Assembly: GCF_001294465.1 (NCBI RefSeq)
Contig: NZ_LGAA01000016.1
Coordinates: forward strand, 121,320-185,319
Direction of reading: 5' to 3'
Origin: Moellerella wisconsensis ATCC 35017
Lineage (GTDB): Bacteria; Pseudomonadota; Gammaproteobacteria; Enterobacterales; Enterobacteriaceae
Length of the DNA stretch: 64,000 nt
Below are positions 52,532 through 62,650 of the stretch, piece by piece. Positions within the stretch are counted from its first letter, which is position 1. The number at the start of each line of letters is the position of its first letter. Under the pieces are notes generated by a model. That model did no database searches, was not told the origin of the DNA, and was given only the letters and a program-made list of their open reading frames with translations. A program made the translations under genes and the position numbers.

Positions 52532-53164
52532 ATGGAACAACAAGATACCGAAGTGGTTGAATGGGTGGATATCGTTGATGAAAATAACGAGGTTATCGCA
52601 CAGGCAACACGGCAGCAGATGCGCTCTCAAAATCTGCGTCATCGAGCAACCTATATTGTTGTTCATGATGGCATGGGCAAAATATTAGTACAGCGTCGAA
52701 CTGCGACCAAAGATTTTTTTCCTGGATTATTAGATGCTACAGCCGGTGGGGTGGTTACTATTAATGAAACCATGCTGGATGCCGCGAAACGGGAAGCCGA
52801 AGAAGAATTAGGTATTGCTGGCGTCCCTTTTGCTGAGCACGGTGTGTTTTATTATGAAGTTGAAAGCTGCCGTGTTTGGGGCGGATTATTTAGTTGTGTC
52901 AGTCATGGGCCATTCGCTTTGCAGGAAGCTGAAGTGGTGGAAGTGAGCTGGTTGACACCGACCGAAATTACCGCACGTTGTGATGAGTTTACCCCAGATT
53001 CATTAAAGGCATTATCGCTCTGGTTGACGCGTAATAATGATTTTACTAAAGGAATAAATTGCGCCGATCGAAACGTAGATCGCGATATCGAACGTAGCGT
53101 AGAAAAAAACCTAGAAAGTCATACCGATAGCAGCGAAAATAGCTATATTGATAAAAACCAATAA
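52532..53164 (+). CDS. yfcD: YfcD, Nudix hydrolase
   Basis: Nudix-family hydrolase related to IPP isomerases. The Nudix box [23 protein letters not shown] (positions about 70-93) satisfies GX5EX7REUXEEXGU. The ATG at 52532 is preferred, with GAGG directly upstream. The body aligns with E. coli YfcD (180 residues), but here about 30 extra C-terminal residues, highly charged and Ser/Asn-rich ([11 protein letters not shown] and related), follow. The substrate is unknown. Confidence 0.92.
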   Translation: MEQQDTEVVEWVDIVDENNEVIAQATRQQMRSQNLRHRATYIVVHDGMGKILVQRRTATKDFFPGLLDATAGGVVTINETMLDAAKREAEEELGIAGVPFAEHGVFYYEVESCRVWGGLFSCVSHGPFALQEAEVVEVSWLTPTEITARCDEFTPDSLKALSLWLTRNNDFTKGINCADRNVDRDIERSVEKNLESHTDSSENSYIDKNQ

Positions 53165-53426
53165 CGTTTTTAGTTGATCTATTATTGATATAAAACGGGA
53201 TAATTTGGTTTATTCCGTTTTTATGTTTCATCTTTAATTGCCTTTATATCCGCAATATTTATTTTTTCCGTATTATATCCCTCTGGCCCATTTCATTTTT
53301 TATATATTTCATTTGTTATATCGATTTTTTATTCAATGGTATGTATTGTGGCTCTATTTATCTACGGCAAAGAAATAACCGTGATTTGCTCTAAAACATA
53401 AGAAATAAAAGGCAATAAAGCGCAAT

Positions 53427-53452
53427 AAAAAAGGCACCCTAAAGGATGCCTT
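53427..53452 (-). terminator. intrinsic terminator of ackA-pta
   Basis: On the minus strand AAGGCATCC (53452-53444) pairs with GGGTGCCTT (53439-53431, one G-T) over loop TTTA and is followed by TTTT. It lies about 45 bases beyond the pta stop codon. Confidence 0.9.
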
Positions 53453-53495
53453 AATACACGGACTGTCAAATCAGCATTAACGTAAATAAATTAAA

Positions 53496-55646
53496 TTATT
53501 CAGCCTGTGCTTCAGCCTGAGCTGCTTGAATAGCGGTCAGTGCAACGGTGTACACGATATCATCAACTAACGCACCACGAGATAAGTCATTGACAGGTTT
53601 ACGCATACCTTGCAGCATTGGACCGATAGAAACCAGATCCGCCGAGCGTTGTACCGCTTTGTAAGTCGTATTACCGGTATTCAAATCTGGGAAGATGAAT
53701 ACGGTGGCTTTACCTGCAACAGGAGAGTTTGGTGCTTTAGATTTAGCCACATCAGCCATTACCGCAGCATCATACTGTAACGGACCATCTATCATTAAGT
53801 CAGGGCGTTTTTCTTGTGCTAAACGCGTCGCTTCACGTACTTTCTCAACATCACTACCTGCACCAGAGTTGCCGGTGGAGTAAGAGATCATCGCAACACG
53901 TGGCTCGATACCAAATGCTTTAGCTGAGTCAGCAGATTGGATGGCGATTTCTGACAATTGTTCTGCGGTTGGGTCTGGATTGATAGCACAGTCACCGTAA
54001 ACAAAGACTTGGTCTGGCAGTAGCATAAAGAATACGGAAGAGACTAATGAGCTGCCAGGCGCAGTTTTGATCAATTGAAGTGGTGGACGAATCGTATTGG
54101 CAGTGGTATGAACCGCACCAGAAACTAAGCCGTCAACTTCGCCTTTTTCCAGCATCAGAGTACCTAGAACTACGTTATCTTCCAGCTGTTCACGCGCAAC
54201 AACTTCGGTCATGCCTTTGTTTTTACGCAGTTCAACTAAACGAGGAACGTAGATTTCACGGACTTTAACTGGGTCAACCAGTTCGATACCTGTACCCAGC
54301 TCGATACCTTGAGCAGAAGCAACACGGCGGATTTCTTCTGGATTACCTAACAGCACACAATTGGCAATTCCACGCTCAGCACAAATAGAGGCTGCTTTGA
54401 TAGTTCTTGGCTCATCGCCTTCTGGCAGTACAATACGTTTGCCAGCTTTACGTGCTAGTTCAGTTAATTGATAACGGAAAGCCGGTGGTGACAGACGGTT
54501 AGGGCGCTCTGAATCGGCAACAAGTGATTCAATCCATTGGCTACTGATATGGCGAGCAACATAGTTTTGAATCTGTTCGATACGGTCATGGTCATCAGAT
54601 GGGACTTCGAGACTGAAACTTTGCAGATTCAGTGAAGTTTGCCAAGTGTTTGAATCAACCATAAATACAGGCAGACCGGTGGCGAATGCTTGTTCACATA
54701 AACCACGGATAGGTGCATCGATTTGATAACCTCCCGTCAGCAAGATGGCACCGATTTCTACGCCATTCATCGCTGCAAGACATGCAGAAACTAAAACATC
54801 TGGGCGGTCAGCAGACGTGACTAACAGTGAACCAGGGCGGAAATGTTCCAGCATATGTGGAATACTGCGCGCACAGAAGGTGACTGATTTTACGCGACGA
54901 GTTTTAATTTCGCCTTCGTTAATAATGCTTGCGCCTAAATGTTTAGCCATATCGATTGCACGGGTCGCAATGAGATCAAAATTCCAAGGAATAGAGGCTA
55001 AGATTGGCAGCGGGCTGTTTTCAGCTAATTCTTTAGGATCGATATTAGCAATCGTTGCTTTGCTTGAATCGTCAAAGATTTCAGACAAGTCAGGGCGAGT
55101 ACGGCCTTGCTCATCAACCGGTGCGTTAACTTTGTTAACAATCACACCGATAATACTTTCATTGCGTTGGCCACCAAATTCAGAACGAACTAATTCTAAA
55201 CGTTCATGCATTTGGCTTGGAGAATTGTTGCCCGGTGCGGTAACAAATACGATTTCTGCACCCAGCGTTTTAGCAATGTTGTAGTTCAACGATTGAGCAA
55301 ATGGATGCTTACGTGTAGGCACCAGACCTTCAATCAAGATGACTTCGGCATCTTTAGTATTCTGGTGGTAACGCGCCACAATCTCTTCCATCAGAACATC
55401 TTTTTGGTTGCTGGTCAGTAATGACTCAACATAATCCATGTTCAAGGGTTCGATAATGGTGTTGTTGCTAGAGTGTGCGCGCAGAACTTCAGTGGTTTGG
55501 TCTTTGTTGCCATTGCGTGGTTGAGCGATAGGCTTGAACATGCTCAGGCGAACGCCTTTCTGTTCCATTGAGCGTACGACACCTAAACTAACGCTGGACA
55601 AACCAACACTGGTGCCGGTCGGAATTAACATAATTGTACGGGACAC
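53496..55646 (-). CDS. pta: phosphate acetyltransferase Pta
   Basis: Interconverts acetyl-CoA and acetyl phosphate in the acetate pathway. GTG start with AGAGG upstream ([13 protein letters not shown]). An N-terminal P-loop-like region, a central DRTGG domain (about 220-340), and the C-terminal phosphotransacetylase domain from about residue 391 ([19 protein letters not shown]). The 716 residues match E. coli Pta (714), the long regulated class. It lies 76 bases downstream of ackA and probably shares its transcript. Confidence 0.97.
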   Translation of the reverse strand: MSRTIMLIPTGTSVGLSSVSLGVVRSMEQKGVRLSMFKPIAQPRNGNKDQTTEVLRAHSSNNTIIEPLNMDYVESLLTSNQKDVLMEEIVARYHQNTKDAEVILIEGLVPTRKHPFAQSLNYNIAKTLGAEIVFVTAPGNNSPSQMHERLELVRSEFGGQRNESIIGVIVNKVNAPVDEQGRTRPDLSEIFDDSSKATIANIDPKELAENSPLPILASIPWNFDLIATRAIDMAKHLGASIINEGEIKTRRVKSVTFCARSIPHMLEHFRPGSLLVTSADRPDVLVSACLAAMNGVEIGAILLTGGYQIDAPIRGLCEQAFATGLPVFMVDSNTWQTSLNLQSFSLEVPSDDHDRIEQIQNYVARHISSQWIESLVADSERPNRLSPPAFRYQLTELARKAGKRIVLPEGDEPRTIKAASICAERGIANCVLLGNPEEIRRVASAQGIELGTGIELVDPVKVREIYVPRLVELRKNKGMTEVVAREQLEDNVVLGTLMLEKGEVDGLVSGAVHTTANTIRPPLQLIKTAPGSSLVSSVFFMLLPDQVFVYGDCAINPDPTAEQLSEIAIQSADSAKAFGIEPRVAMISYSTGNSGAGSDVEKVREATRLAQEKRPDLMIDGPLQYDAAVMADVAKSKAPNSPVAGKATVFIFPDLNTGNTTYKAVQRSADLVSIGPMLQGMRKPVNDLSRGALVDDIVYTVALTAIQAAQAEAQAE

Positions 55647-55687
55647 GGGAACCTCTTTTTATCGGTTGCTCTCTACTTAAAACAGTA

Positions 55688-55710
55688 CCGCCAGCGGATT
55701 AGGCTGGCGG
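55688..55710. terminator. hairpin between ackA and pta
   Basis: CCGCCAGC (55688-55695) pairs with GCTGGCGG (55703-55710) over a 7-base loop. Read on the minus strand it is not followed by U residues, so it is likely an attenuator or processing/stability element between co-transcribed ackA and pta. Confidence 0.6.
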
Positions 55711-55722
55711 TTTTTAACACTA

Positions 55723-56925
55723 TTATGCAGTCAGGCGAGCTGAATCTTGTGCAATAACCAATTCTTCGTTGGTTGGGATAACCAAAGCAGGGCGGCTATT
55801 ATCGGTAGTAATCAGACCTTCTTTACCGAAACGAGCGGCTAAGTTACGTTCTGTATCAAGTTCAAAACCAAGCAGTGCCAGTTTATTCAGCGTTAATTCA
55901 CGAACGTGGGCTGAGTTCTCACCGATACCCCCGGTAAAGATAATTGCATCCAGACGGCCTTCCATCAGCGCCGCGTAAGCACCGATGTATTTAGCTAAAC
56001 GGTGACAGAACACGTTCATTGCACGGGTTGCGTCAGCTTTAACTTCATAGTTATCTTCAACATAACGGCAATCACTGGTAACACCAGTCAGACCCAGTAG
56101 ACCCGATTCTTTAGTCAGCATTTTGTTGATTTGGTCAATGCTCATGCCCAGCGAATCATACAGATGGAAAATGATAGCAGGGTCGATATCACCGCTACGC
56201 GTTCCCATAACCAGGCCTTCCAGAGGGGTCAGACCCATTGAAGTGTCAACGCATTGGCCGTTAACGATAGCAGAAACTGAACCGCCGTTGCCTAAATGGC
56301 AAGTGATGACATTCAATTCTTCAACGGGTTTATTCAGTGTTTTAGCCGCTTCGCGAGAAACATAGAAATGGCTAGTACCGTGCGCACCATAGCGGCGAAT
56401 GCTGTGATCTGTGTACAAGTTGTACGGCAGAGCATACAGATACGCTTCTTCAGGCATGGTTTGATGGAATGCAGTATCGAAAACAGCTACGTTTTTACCC
56501 ACTAAATGAGGGAAGGCTTTACGCGCTTCTTCGATACCGATCAGATGAGCCGGGTTATGCAGTGGAGCAAAAGGAATAGCGGCTTCAATGCCTGCGATAA
56601 CTTGGTCATCGATCAGAACAGATTTAGTGAATTTCTCACCACCATGAACAATACGGTGGCCGATAGCGGCTATCTGTGCTGACAGTTCAGGTTTTTCAGC
56701 AAGAATGGTGTTTACAATGAAAGTCAAAGCTTCACTGTGCGCAGCGCCAGCACCTAAAGCAGCTTCGTGTTTAGCGCCGTCCATTTTCCATTTTAAACGG
56801 GCTTCAGGCAAATTGAAGCACTCGGCTAAACCAGATAAATATTCTTCGCCATTTGCAGGGTCGATGATAGCAAATTTAAGTGAGGAGCTACCGCAGTTTA
56901 GAACCAGTACCAGCTTACTTGACAT
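55723..56925 (-). CDS. ackA: acetate kinase AckA
   Basis: Forms ATP and acetate from acetyl phosphate. The start at 56925 with AGGT upstream begins [20 protein letters not shown] and gives 400 residues, the same as E. coli; a more upstream ATG is not needed. Conserved motifs include [31 protein letters not shown] and FTGGIGENS. It forms the first gene of ackA-pta. Confidence 0.97.
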   Translation of the reverse strand: MSSKLVLVLNCGSSSLKFAIIDPANGEEYLSGLAECFNLPEARLKWKMDGAKHEAALGAGAAHSEALTFIVNTILAEKPELSAQIAAIGHRIVHGGEKFTKSVLIDDQVIAGIEAAIPFAPLHNPAHLIGIEEARKAFPHLVGKNVAVFDTAFHQTMPEEAYLYALPYNLYTDHSIRRYGAHGTSHFYVSREAAKTLNKPVEELNVITCHLGNGGSVSAIVNGQCVDTSMGLTPLEGLVMGTRSGDIDPAIIFHLYDSLGMSIDQINKMLTKESGLLGLTGVTSDCRYVEDNYEVKADATRAMNVFCHRLAKYIGAYAALMEGRLDAIIFTGGIGENSAHVRELTLNKLALLGFELDTERNLAARFGKEGLITTDNSRPALVIPTNEELVIAQDSARLTA

Positions 56926-57737
56926 GGAAATACCTATTGTTGTTTGTTGTTGTATAGTCATCTTGCTGTCATTCAGCACAATAAAAAATTACGCCGAAAT
57001 AGGCAGAAAGACTTTTGTGAGCAAAATTTTGCTTAATTTTTAGTTTATGTAACATTGCTATAGAGCGTAGCGCTGTAAAGACTAGCGCATTTTTCAACTG
57101 ATTTTTCATGACTGATATCATGATAAAGATAAAAAGCCTAAAATATCAGCAAAACAAATTTAGCAGGATAAACTTGCGCTATTTATCGTGATAACTCATA
57201 CATTTTGTGGCGTTTGCCGAGGGAAAAAACACCGGCGTTGACTCGTGATCGCGAGCCGAAAGATAACTTATGCTGTTTAGGTGCGTCATGTTGCGCATTT
57301 GATGGCAATTTAAGTCATTTACGCTGAAAATGTTTGGTTATCTTAGATTGAAATAACGATAATATCCCCAATATATCTATTTAATGCAATAAACTCGCTA
57401 GATGATAGCCGTCTCGTTGCTGATGGTCTAGTCCAGAAAATGTAGTAAAAACAAAATATACCTAATTCTACTAAAAATATTTTATTCTTTGTATGCTTTT
57501 TTTAATAATTGCATGAGAAATTGATTAGGGTCATAACTCATCGGCGAATATTTTTTTAATAAACTGATGAATTGATGTTGATTCTGTTAGCAAAGCCATC
57601 GCTCCGGTGATGTATTGACTCTGATACAACAAGTGTAAATCCTTCGGCGAGCGAGATAAAAGCGCTATACTGCTAAGGCTGCAAATAATAATTGTTTGAA
57701 TAAAAATAATAACTATCTGATTAAACAGGAAGCCACA
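56926..57737. other. long divergent intergenic region between ackA and yfbV
   Basis: About 810 bases without a supported gene, longer than I recall in E. coli. Candidate promoter elements include TTGACT at 57238-57243 with AGATAA nearby, and TTGACT at 57615-57620. Control of ackA by ArcA/FNR would be expected here but I cannot place a site with confidence. Short frames present lack ribosome-binding sites. Confidence 0.4.
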
Positions 57738-58193
57738 ATGAGTTCATTGCCAACGCCGTCCCCGGGTTTTTTTAAAAAATTCCGCTTGGGTAAGCAATAT
57801 ATGAATACTTTTCCGCTGGAAAAACAACTGGCGCCGATCTTTCCTGAAAATAGAATGATCAAAGCCACTCGTTTTGGCATTCGTTTTATGCCACCAATAG
57901 CAATTTTTACTTTAGCATGGCAAATTGCGCTGGGAGGACAACTTGCCCCTGCTGTAGCTACTGCGTTATTTGCTTGTAGCCTACCAATGCAAGGCTTATG
58001 GTGGCTCGGTAAACGTGCGGCTACGCCATTGCCGACCTCATTATTGAATTGGTTTTATGAAATTAGAGAAAAATTCTCTCAAGCCGGTTTATCCATTGCG
58101 CCTATCGAAAGCCAGCCGACCTATTTCTCTTTAGCTGAGTTACTTAAACGCGCATTTAAACAATTAGATAAATCTTTTATCGAAGATATCTAA
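57738..58193 (+). CDS. yfbV: YfbV, UPF0208 inner-membrane protein
   Basis: A 151-residue membrane protein, the same length as E. coli YfbV, which has been linked to insulation of the Ter macrodomain. CAGGAAGCC precedes the ATG at 57738; 14 more upstream codons are not used. Two hydrophobic segments lie about 50-95, with [21 protein letters not shown] conserved, and the C-terminal FKQLDKSF is conserved. Divergent from ackA, as in E. coli. Confidence 0.94.
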   Translation: MSSLPTPSPGFFKKFRLGKQYMNTFPLEKQLAPIFPENRMIKATRFGIRFMPPIAIFTLAWQIALGGQLAPAVATALFACSLPMQGLWWLGKRAATPLPTSLLNWFYEIREKFSQAGLSIAPIESQPTYFSLAELLKRAFKQLDKSFIEDI

Positions 58194-58439
58194 CACGTTG
58201 CGTTGGTTGATAATTACCTAGTGTAATTATATGAATTTAAACGATATTTTGAGTCTGAGTTTTGCCATTATTTATGCCTCAATAAGGGGCTAACTTTGGT
58301 TGATTAAGATTATTAAATACTGATTAAACAATCAGTAAGGCAAAAACCCCTTCCAGATCAATAAAAGGTTTGTTTTGACTGTCCATCTGGATTGTTGAAT
58401 GCGAAGATAATAAAAAATTTTCCTGTGAGGAGAGACATA

Positions 58440-58934
58440 ATGGAAATGACCAATGCTCAGCGATTAATTTTATCCAATCAATATAAAATGATGACCATGC
58501 TTGACCCTGATAATGCTGAGCGTTATCGCCGTTTACAAACCGTTATCGAACGTGGTTTCGGTTTACAAATGCGTGAACTGGATAGAGATTTTGGTGAACT
58601 ATCTGAAGATAGTTGCCGTCAAATTATTAATATCATGGAGATGTATCACGCCTTACAAGTCTCGCATGAGAACTTAAAAGATATCGACGGTGTTGATCCT
58701 CGTCGGGTACAATTTTTAGGATTCGACGCTGCAACCGAAGCGCGTTATCTTAGCTACGTGCGTTTTATGGTGAATACCGAAGGGCGTTATACCCATTTTG
58801 ATAGCGGAACCCATGGGTTTAACTCACAAACACCTATGTGGGATAAATATTCGAGAATGCTAAATATTTGGCAGTCTTGTCCACGTCAATATCATCTTTC
58901 TGCGGTGGAAATTAATCAAATTATCAACGCATAA
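58440..58934 (+). CDS. yfbU: YfbU, UPF0304 family protein
   Basis: A conserved soluble protein of 164 residues, the same length as E. coli YfbU. The ATG at 58440 with GAGGAGAG upstream begins [18 protein letters not shown], the family start. The [12 protein letters not shown] and [15 protein letters not shown] segments are intact. Function is not firmly known. It is co-directional with yfbV and hxpA. Confidence 0.95.
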   Translation: MEMTNAQRLILSNQYKMMTMLDPDNAERYRRLQTVIERGFGLQMRELDRDFGELSEDSCRQIINIMEMYHALQVSHENLKDIDGVDPRRVQFLGFDAATEARYLSYVRFMVNTEGRYTHFDSGTHGFNSQTPMWDKYSRMLNIWQSCPRQYHLSAVEINQIINA

Positions 58935-59028
58935 ACCTATTTATCAATACAGGTATTATTAATATCGTTATTATAAGTACCATTATTGTAAATACCGCGA
59001 TTATAAATATATAGCAAGGGGCATAACA

Positions 59029-59694
59029 GTGGCGTTACAAGGCAAAGGTTTTTTATTCGATTTAGACGGTACGCTGGTGGATTCATTAGCCGTCGTCGAA
59101 TATTGCTGGTGCTTGTTTGGTAAAGAACAAGGAATTAGCGACGATGAAATAAAAAACTATATTCATGGTAAGCCAGCGTTAGAATCATTACGTCACTTTA
59201 TGCCTACTGCAACCGAAGAAGAAATTACAACTAAATTTCGTTGGTTAGAGCATTTAGAAGCTACCGAAACGGCAGGAATAGTTGCGTTACCGGGGGCTGT
59301 CGAGTTATTAAATCGGTTAAATCAATTAGCTATTCCTTGGGCGATAGTCACTTCTGGGACTGTACCGATTGCCACGGCACGTTTACACGCTGCGGGATTG
59401 CCTGAACCTAAACACTGGGTAACTTTTGAGAAAGTTAAACGGGGTAAGCCGGCACCAGATCCCTTTTTACTCGGCGCGGAGTTACTTGGGTTAGCCCCAC
59501 AACAGTGCATGGCAGTTGAAGACGCGCCAGCGGGGATCCATTCTGCACTAACCGCAGGATGTCAGGTAATTGCGGTTCATGCCCCTGAGGGGATGCCTCG
59601 CCGTGATGAAATTAGTTTAATTATCCATTCACTGCAACAACTGAATATTGAAAATAATAGTTCAACTGGCAGTTTTACACTTTCGGTTGATTAA
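59029..59694 (+). CDS. hxpA: HAD-family sugar phosphatase YfbT (HxpA)
   Basis: Haloacid-dehalogenase phosphatase acting on hexitol/sugar phosphates. GTG start after AAGGGGC. The nucleophile motif DLDGTLVDS (about 10-18), the VTSGT motif II and the KRGKPAPDPFLLGAELL and VEDAPAGIHSA motifs III/IV are complete. The 221 residues match E. coli YfbT (216). A terminator follows. Confidence 0.94.
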   Translation: MALQGKGFLFDLDGTLVDSLAVVEYCWCLFGKEQGISDDEIKNYIHGKPALESLRHFMPTATEEEITTKFRWLEHLEATETAGIVALPGAVELLNRLNQLAIPWAIVTSGTVPIATARLHAAGLPEPKHWVTFEKVKRGKPAPDPFLLGAELLGLAPQQCMAVEDAPAGIHSALTAGCQVIAVHAPEGMPRRDEISLIIHSLQQLNIENNSSTGSFTLSVD

Positions 59695-59736
59695 TCTATT
59701 CCCTATTCGGGATCGTATTTGCCGCATTGATTAGCC

Positions 59737-59762
59737 GTGCTGTCGTTTGGCAGCACTGTTTT
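59737..59762 (+). terminator. terminator of hxpA
   Basis: GTGCTGTC (59737-59744) pairs with GGCAGCAC (59749-59756, one G-T) over loop GTTT, followed by TGTTTT. Confidence 0.75.
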
Positions 59763-59833
59763 GAGTTCTATCAATGTTGACTAATAATTTTATTTTCTTC
59801 CATTATTTTCTTCCATTAATGACATCCTGATAC

Positions 59834-60310
59834 CTAAATTGATTTTTTCATGCTGGCATTAAGCAGGATTACACCTCGGCATATCGCACGGTTACGTTTG
59901 ATGATGTGAAAACCATGTCGAGCAAAAAAAGGCTCTGCTGTTAGGCTAACATCGGCAGTTAATTCAGTGAGGCTGAGAAGTTTGGCTTGTGCATCAATGT
60001 GCTGCATTAATAAGCTACCTACGCCTTGACGTGCTGCGTGCTGCGCTACAAAAAAATGATCAATATAGCCGGTGGATTGCAGATCGGCGTAGCCAACTAT
60101 TTGCTGTTTAATCTCGACGACAAATGGGCGTAAAGTACGTATTTTTTGTTGCCATTCATCATTATCCCATTTAGAGCGAGCAGATTGTTGCGGAGCCCAC
60201 GCATCAATTTGTTCAGGGGTATAATCCTGTATAGCAAGGCCCCGCACTGAAGAAATAAATACCGCTAATAAAGGTAATTCATCACCATACATAAAGCGTC
60301 TAATTTTCAT
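59834..60310 (-). CDS. GNAT-family N-acetyltransferase (YafP-like)
   Basis: A 158-residue acetyltransferase. The acetyl-CoA motif is QHAARQGVGSLLMQH (about 90-104), after strand YIDHFFV, and the late segment AEPFFARHGF is typical. The N-terminal region with DYTPEQIDAWAP resembles the YafP group. The substrate is unknown. No such gene lies between yfbT and yfbS in E. coli, so it is an insertion. Confidence 0.82.
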   Translation of the reverse strand: MKIRRFMYGDELPLLAVFISSVRGLAIQDYTPEQIDAWAPQQSARSKWDNDEWQQKIRTLRPFVVEIKQQIVGYADLQSTGYIDHFFVAQHAARQGVGSLLMQHIDAQAKLLSLTELTADVSLTAEPFFARHGFHIIKRNRAICRGVILLNASMKKSI

Positions 60311-60532
60311 TATGTTACTTTCTATAATATTAAATATCCTATGGAATTTGACTATTCTATCCTATCTTTTGTATCCGCGATTAGAGGCGAGTCACTAAGT
60401 ATTGATTGGTGAGGTTATTATTCAATGCCTTTTAATCATAGCGCGGGTTTAATCAAAGATTTTAAGGTGAAAAAATGCTTAACTAAGCTAAATTGATCAC
60501 ACTGATGTTTCTTACCGACGAAAGAGGCCATT

Positions 60533-62362
60533 TTGAACGGCGAATTACTGTGGGTATTAACCCTGCTATTGATAGCAATTGTGCTTTTTACTACCAACAA
60601 AATCAGAATGGATGTGGTAGCGCTGTTGGTCATTATTGCCTTTGTTCTCAGTGGAACGTTGAGTCTCGAACAGGCAACCTCAGGATTTAGTGATCCAAAC
60701 GTTTTATTGATTGCGGCTTTATTTGTAATAGGCGATGGCTTAGTAAGAACCGGTGTTGCTTATCAAATGGGCGATTGGCTGGTACGTGTAGCAGGCAGCA
60801 GTGAAAGTAAAATGCTGGTATTTTTGATGCTAACTGTAGCTGGATTGGGTGCCTTTATGAGCTCAACGGGAGTGGTGGCTATTTTTATTCCCGTGGTACT
60901 TAGTGTTGCGAAGCGAATGAAAACGTCACCTGGCCGCTTGATGATGCCGCTCGGATTTGCTGGCTTAATCAGCGGCATGATGACCTTGGTGGCAACCCCG
61001 CCGAATATGGTGGTTAATAGCGAGCTGGTGCGAGAGGGTTTAAAAGGTTTTCACTTTTTTTCTATCACGCCGATAGGATTGCTAATTTTGATCTCCGGCA
61101 TTGCTTATATGTGGGTGGTAAGGCGTTGGCTAGGCTCAGATAAACCGGATAAAGGGCCTGAGCGCTATCAGAGAACTTTCCGTGATTTAATCCACGATTA
61201 CCGGTTAGCTGGTCGAGCTCGTCGTTTAGCGATCCGCAAAGGTTCTCCGCTGATAGGGCATTCATTGGATGAATTACATTTGCGTTCTCGCTACGAAGCT
61301 AACGTCGTGGGCATTGAACGGTGGCGTAAATTTCGTCGAGTAATGGTGAGTGCGACGGGAGGAACTGAACTGCGAGAAAGAGACGTTTTGCTGGTAGATA
61401 TCTCGGTAACTGATGATGAATTGCGTCAATTTTGCCATGAGCAAATGCTGGAACCGATGGTGCTACGGGGTGAATATTTTTCCGACCAATCTCGCGATGT
61501 AGGGATGGCCGAAGTATCAATGAATCCCGATTCCGACTTATTGGGAAAAAGTTTGCGAGAAATTCGTTATCGCACGCGTTATGGACTTAACGTGGTCGGG
61601 ATCCGCCGTGATGGCATGGCGTTAGAGGGTAAATTAGTTGACGAGCCGTTGCGTTTAGGCGATGTGTTATTGGTGATCGGCGATTGGAAGTTAATTCGGG
61701 TGTTATCCACCAAAAAACGCCATTTTATTGTGCTGAATTTAGCTGCGGAAATTGAGGCAGTTGCTCCCGCATCATCTCAGGCCGCCCATGCGATATTCTG
61801 TTTAGCGCTGATGGTCGCTATGATGGTGACCAATGAGATCCCAAACTTTATTGCCGCATTAATTGCCTGCTTATTGATGGGGAAATTTCGTTGCATCGAT
61901 ATGGAAAGTGCCTATAAATCAATCCACTGGCCAAGTATTATTTTGATTGTGGGAATGATGCCGTTTGCAATTGCATTACAAAAAACCGGCGGTATTGATT
62001 TAATTGTTAAATTCCTGATGGATGTCGCCGGTAATATGGGGCCGAGAGTCATGTTACTGTGCTTATTTATTTTATGTGCAACCATTGGCTTATTTATTTC
62101 TAATACCGCCACTGCGGTGTTAATGGCACCGATTGCGATTGCGGCAGCAAGGCAAATGGAAGTGTCACCGATGCCTTTTGCTATGGTTATCGGCGTGGCG
62201 GCATCGGCGGCATTTATGACCCCGGTATCTTCCCCCGTTAATACTTTAGTTTTAGGCCCAGGTGGATATAAATTTGCTGATTTTCTGAAATTCGGCGTGC
62301 CGTTTACCTTTATTGTGATGCTGATTAGTATTGCAGTTATCCCTGTTTTATTTCCTTTTTAA
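60533..62362 (+). CDS. yfbS: YfbS, SLC13-type anion transporter with TrkA-C domains
   Basis: Inner-membrane divalent anion:sodium symporter family protein of 609 residues (E. coli YfbS, 610). TTG start with AGAGG seven bases upstream. Membrane spans at about 5-200 and 410-609 bracket two cytosolic TrkA-C (RCK) domains (about 210-390). The family motif [12 protein letters not shown] is in the second membrane half. The substrate is not established. Confidence 0.94.
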   Translation: MNGELLWVLTLLLIAIVLFTTNKIRMDVVALLVIIAFVLSGTLSLEQATSGFSDPNVLLIAALFVIGDGLVRTGVAYQMGDWLVRVAGSSESKMLVFLMLTVAGLGAFMSSTGVVAIFIPVVLSVAKRMKTSPGRLMMPLGFAGLISGMMTLVATPPNMVVNSELVREGLKGFHFFSITPIGLLILISGIAYMWVVRRWLGSDKPDKGPERYQRTFRDLIHDYRLAGRARRLAIRKGSPLIGHSLDELHLRSRYEANVVGIERWRKFRRVMVSATGGTELRERDVLLVDISVTDDELRQFCHEQMLEPMVLRGEYFSDQSRDVGMAEVSMNPDSDLLGKSLREIRYRTRYGLNVVGIRRDGMALEGKLVDEPLRLGDVLLVIGDWKLIRVLSTKKRHFIVLNLAAEIEAVAPASSQAAHAIFCLALMVAMMVTNEIPNFIAALIACLLMGKFRCIDMESAYKSIHWPSIILIVGMMPFAIALQKTGGIDLIVKFLMDVAGNMGPRVMLLCLFILCATIGLFISNTATAVLMAPIAIAAARQMEVSPMPFAMVIGVAASAAFMTPVSSPVNTLVLGPGGYKFADFLKFGVPFTFIVMLISIAVIPVLFPF

Positions 62363-62368
62363 TTATTC

Positions 62369-62401
62369 GGCAGCCCATTGGCTTAATGGCAGAGGGCTGC
62401 C
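62369..62401 (+). terminator. hairpin after yfbS
   Basis: GGCAGCCC (62369-62376) pairs with GGGCTGCC (62394-62401), with CCATT/AATGG able to pair within. There is no T run after it. Confidence 0.5.
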
Positions 62402-62650
62402 AATGATCTCAGTCTGTTAGCCATTTATAGCTTCTTATTCTCATCATAAATCAGCCAATAAATAATTAATATTTCCATTAGATATTTATTGTTTTTTTCG
62501 ATATTAATCTAATGCTAATTATTAGCAGTGAGTATTGTTTTTTATTAATAGTTAAGTATGTTAATCATTAATAATAAAATACTTATATTTCATTATTAAT
62601 AATTGTTAGTGCTAACTCTAATATCCCCTATTATTAAAAGGACATGTCTT

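Noticed and set aside
54745..55284. 179-codon frame antisense to pta
   Set aside because: It mirrors a highly conserved coding region; the length comes from codon bias of pta, and there is no separate evidence of translation.
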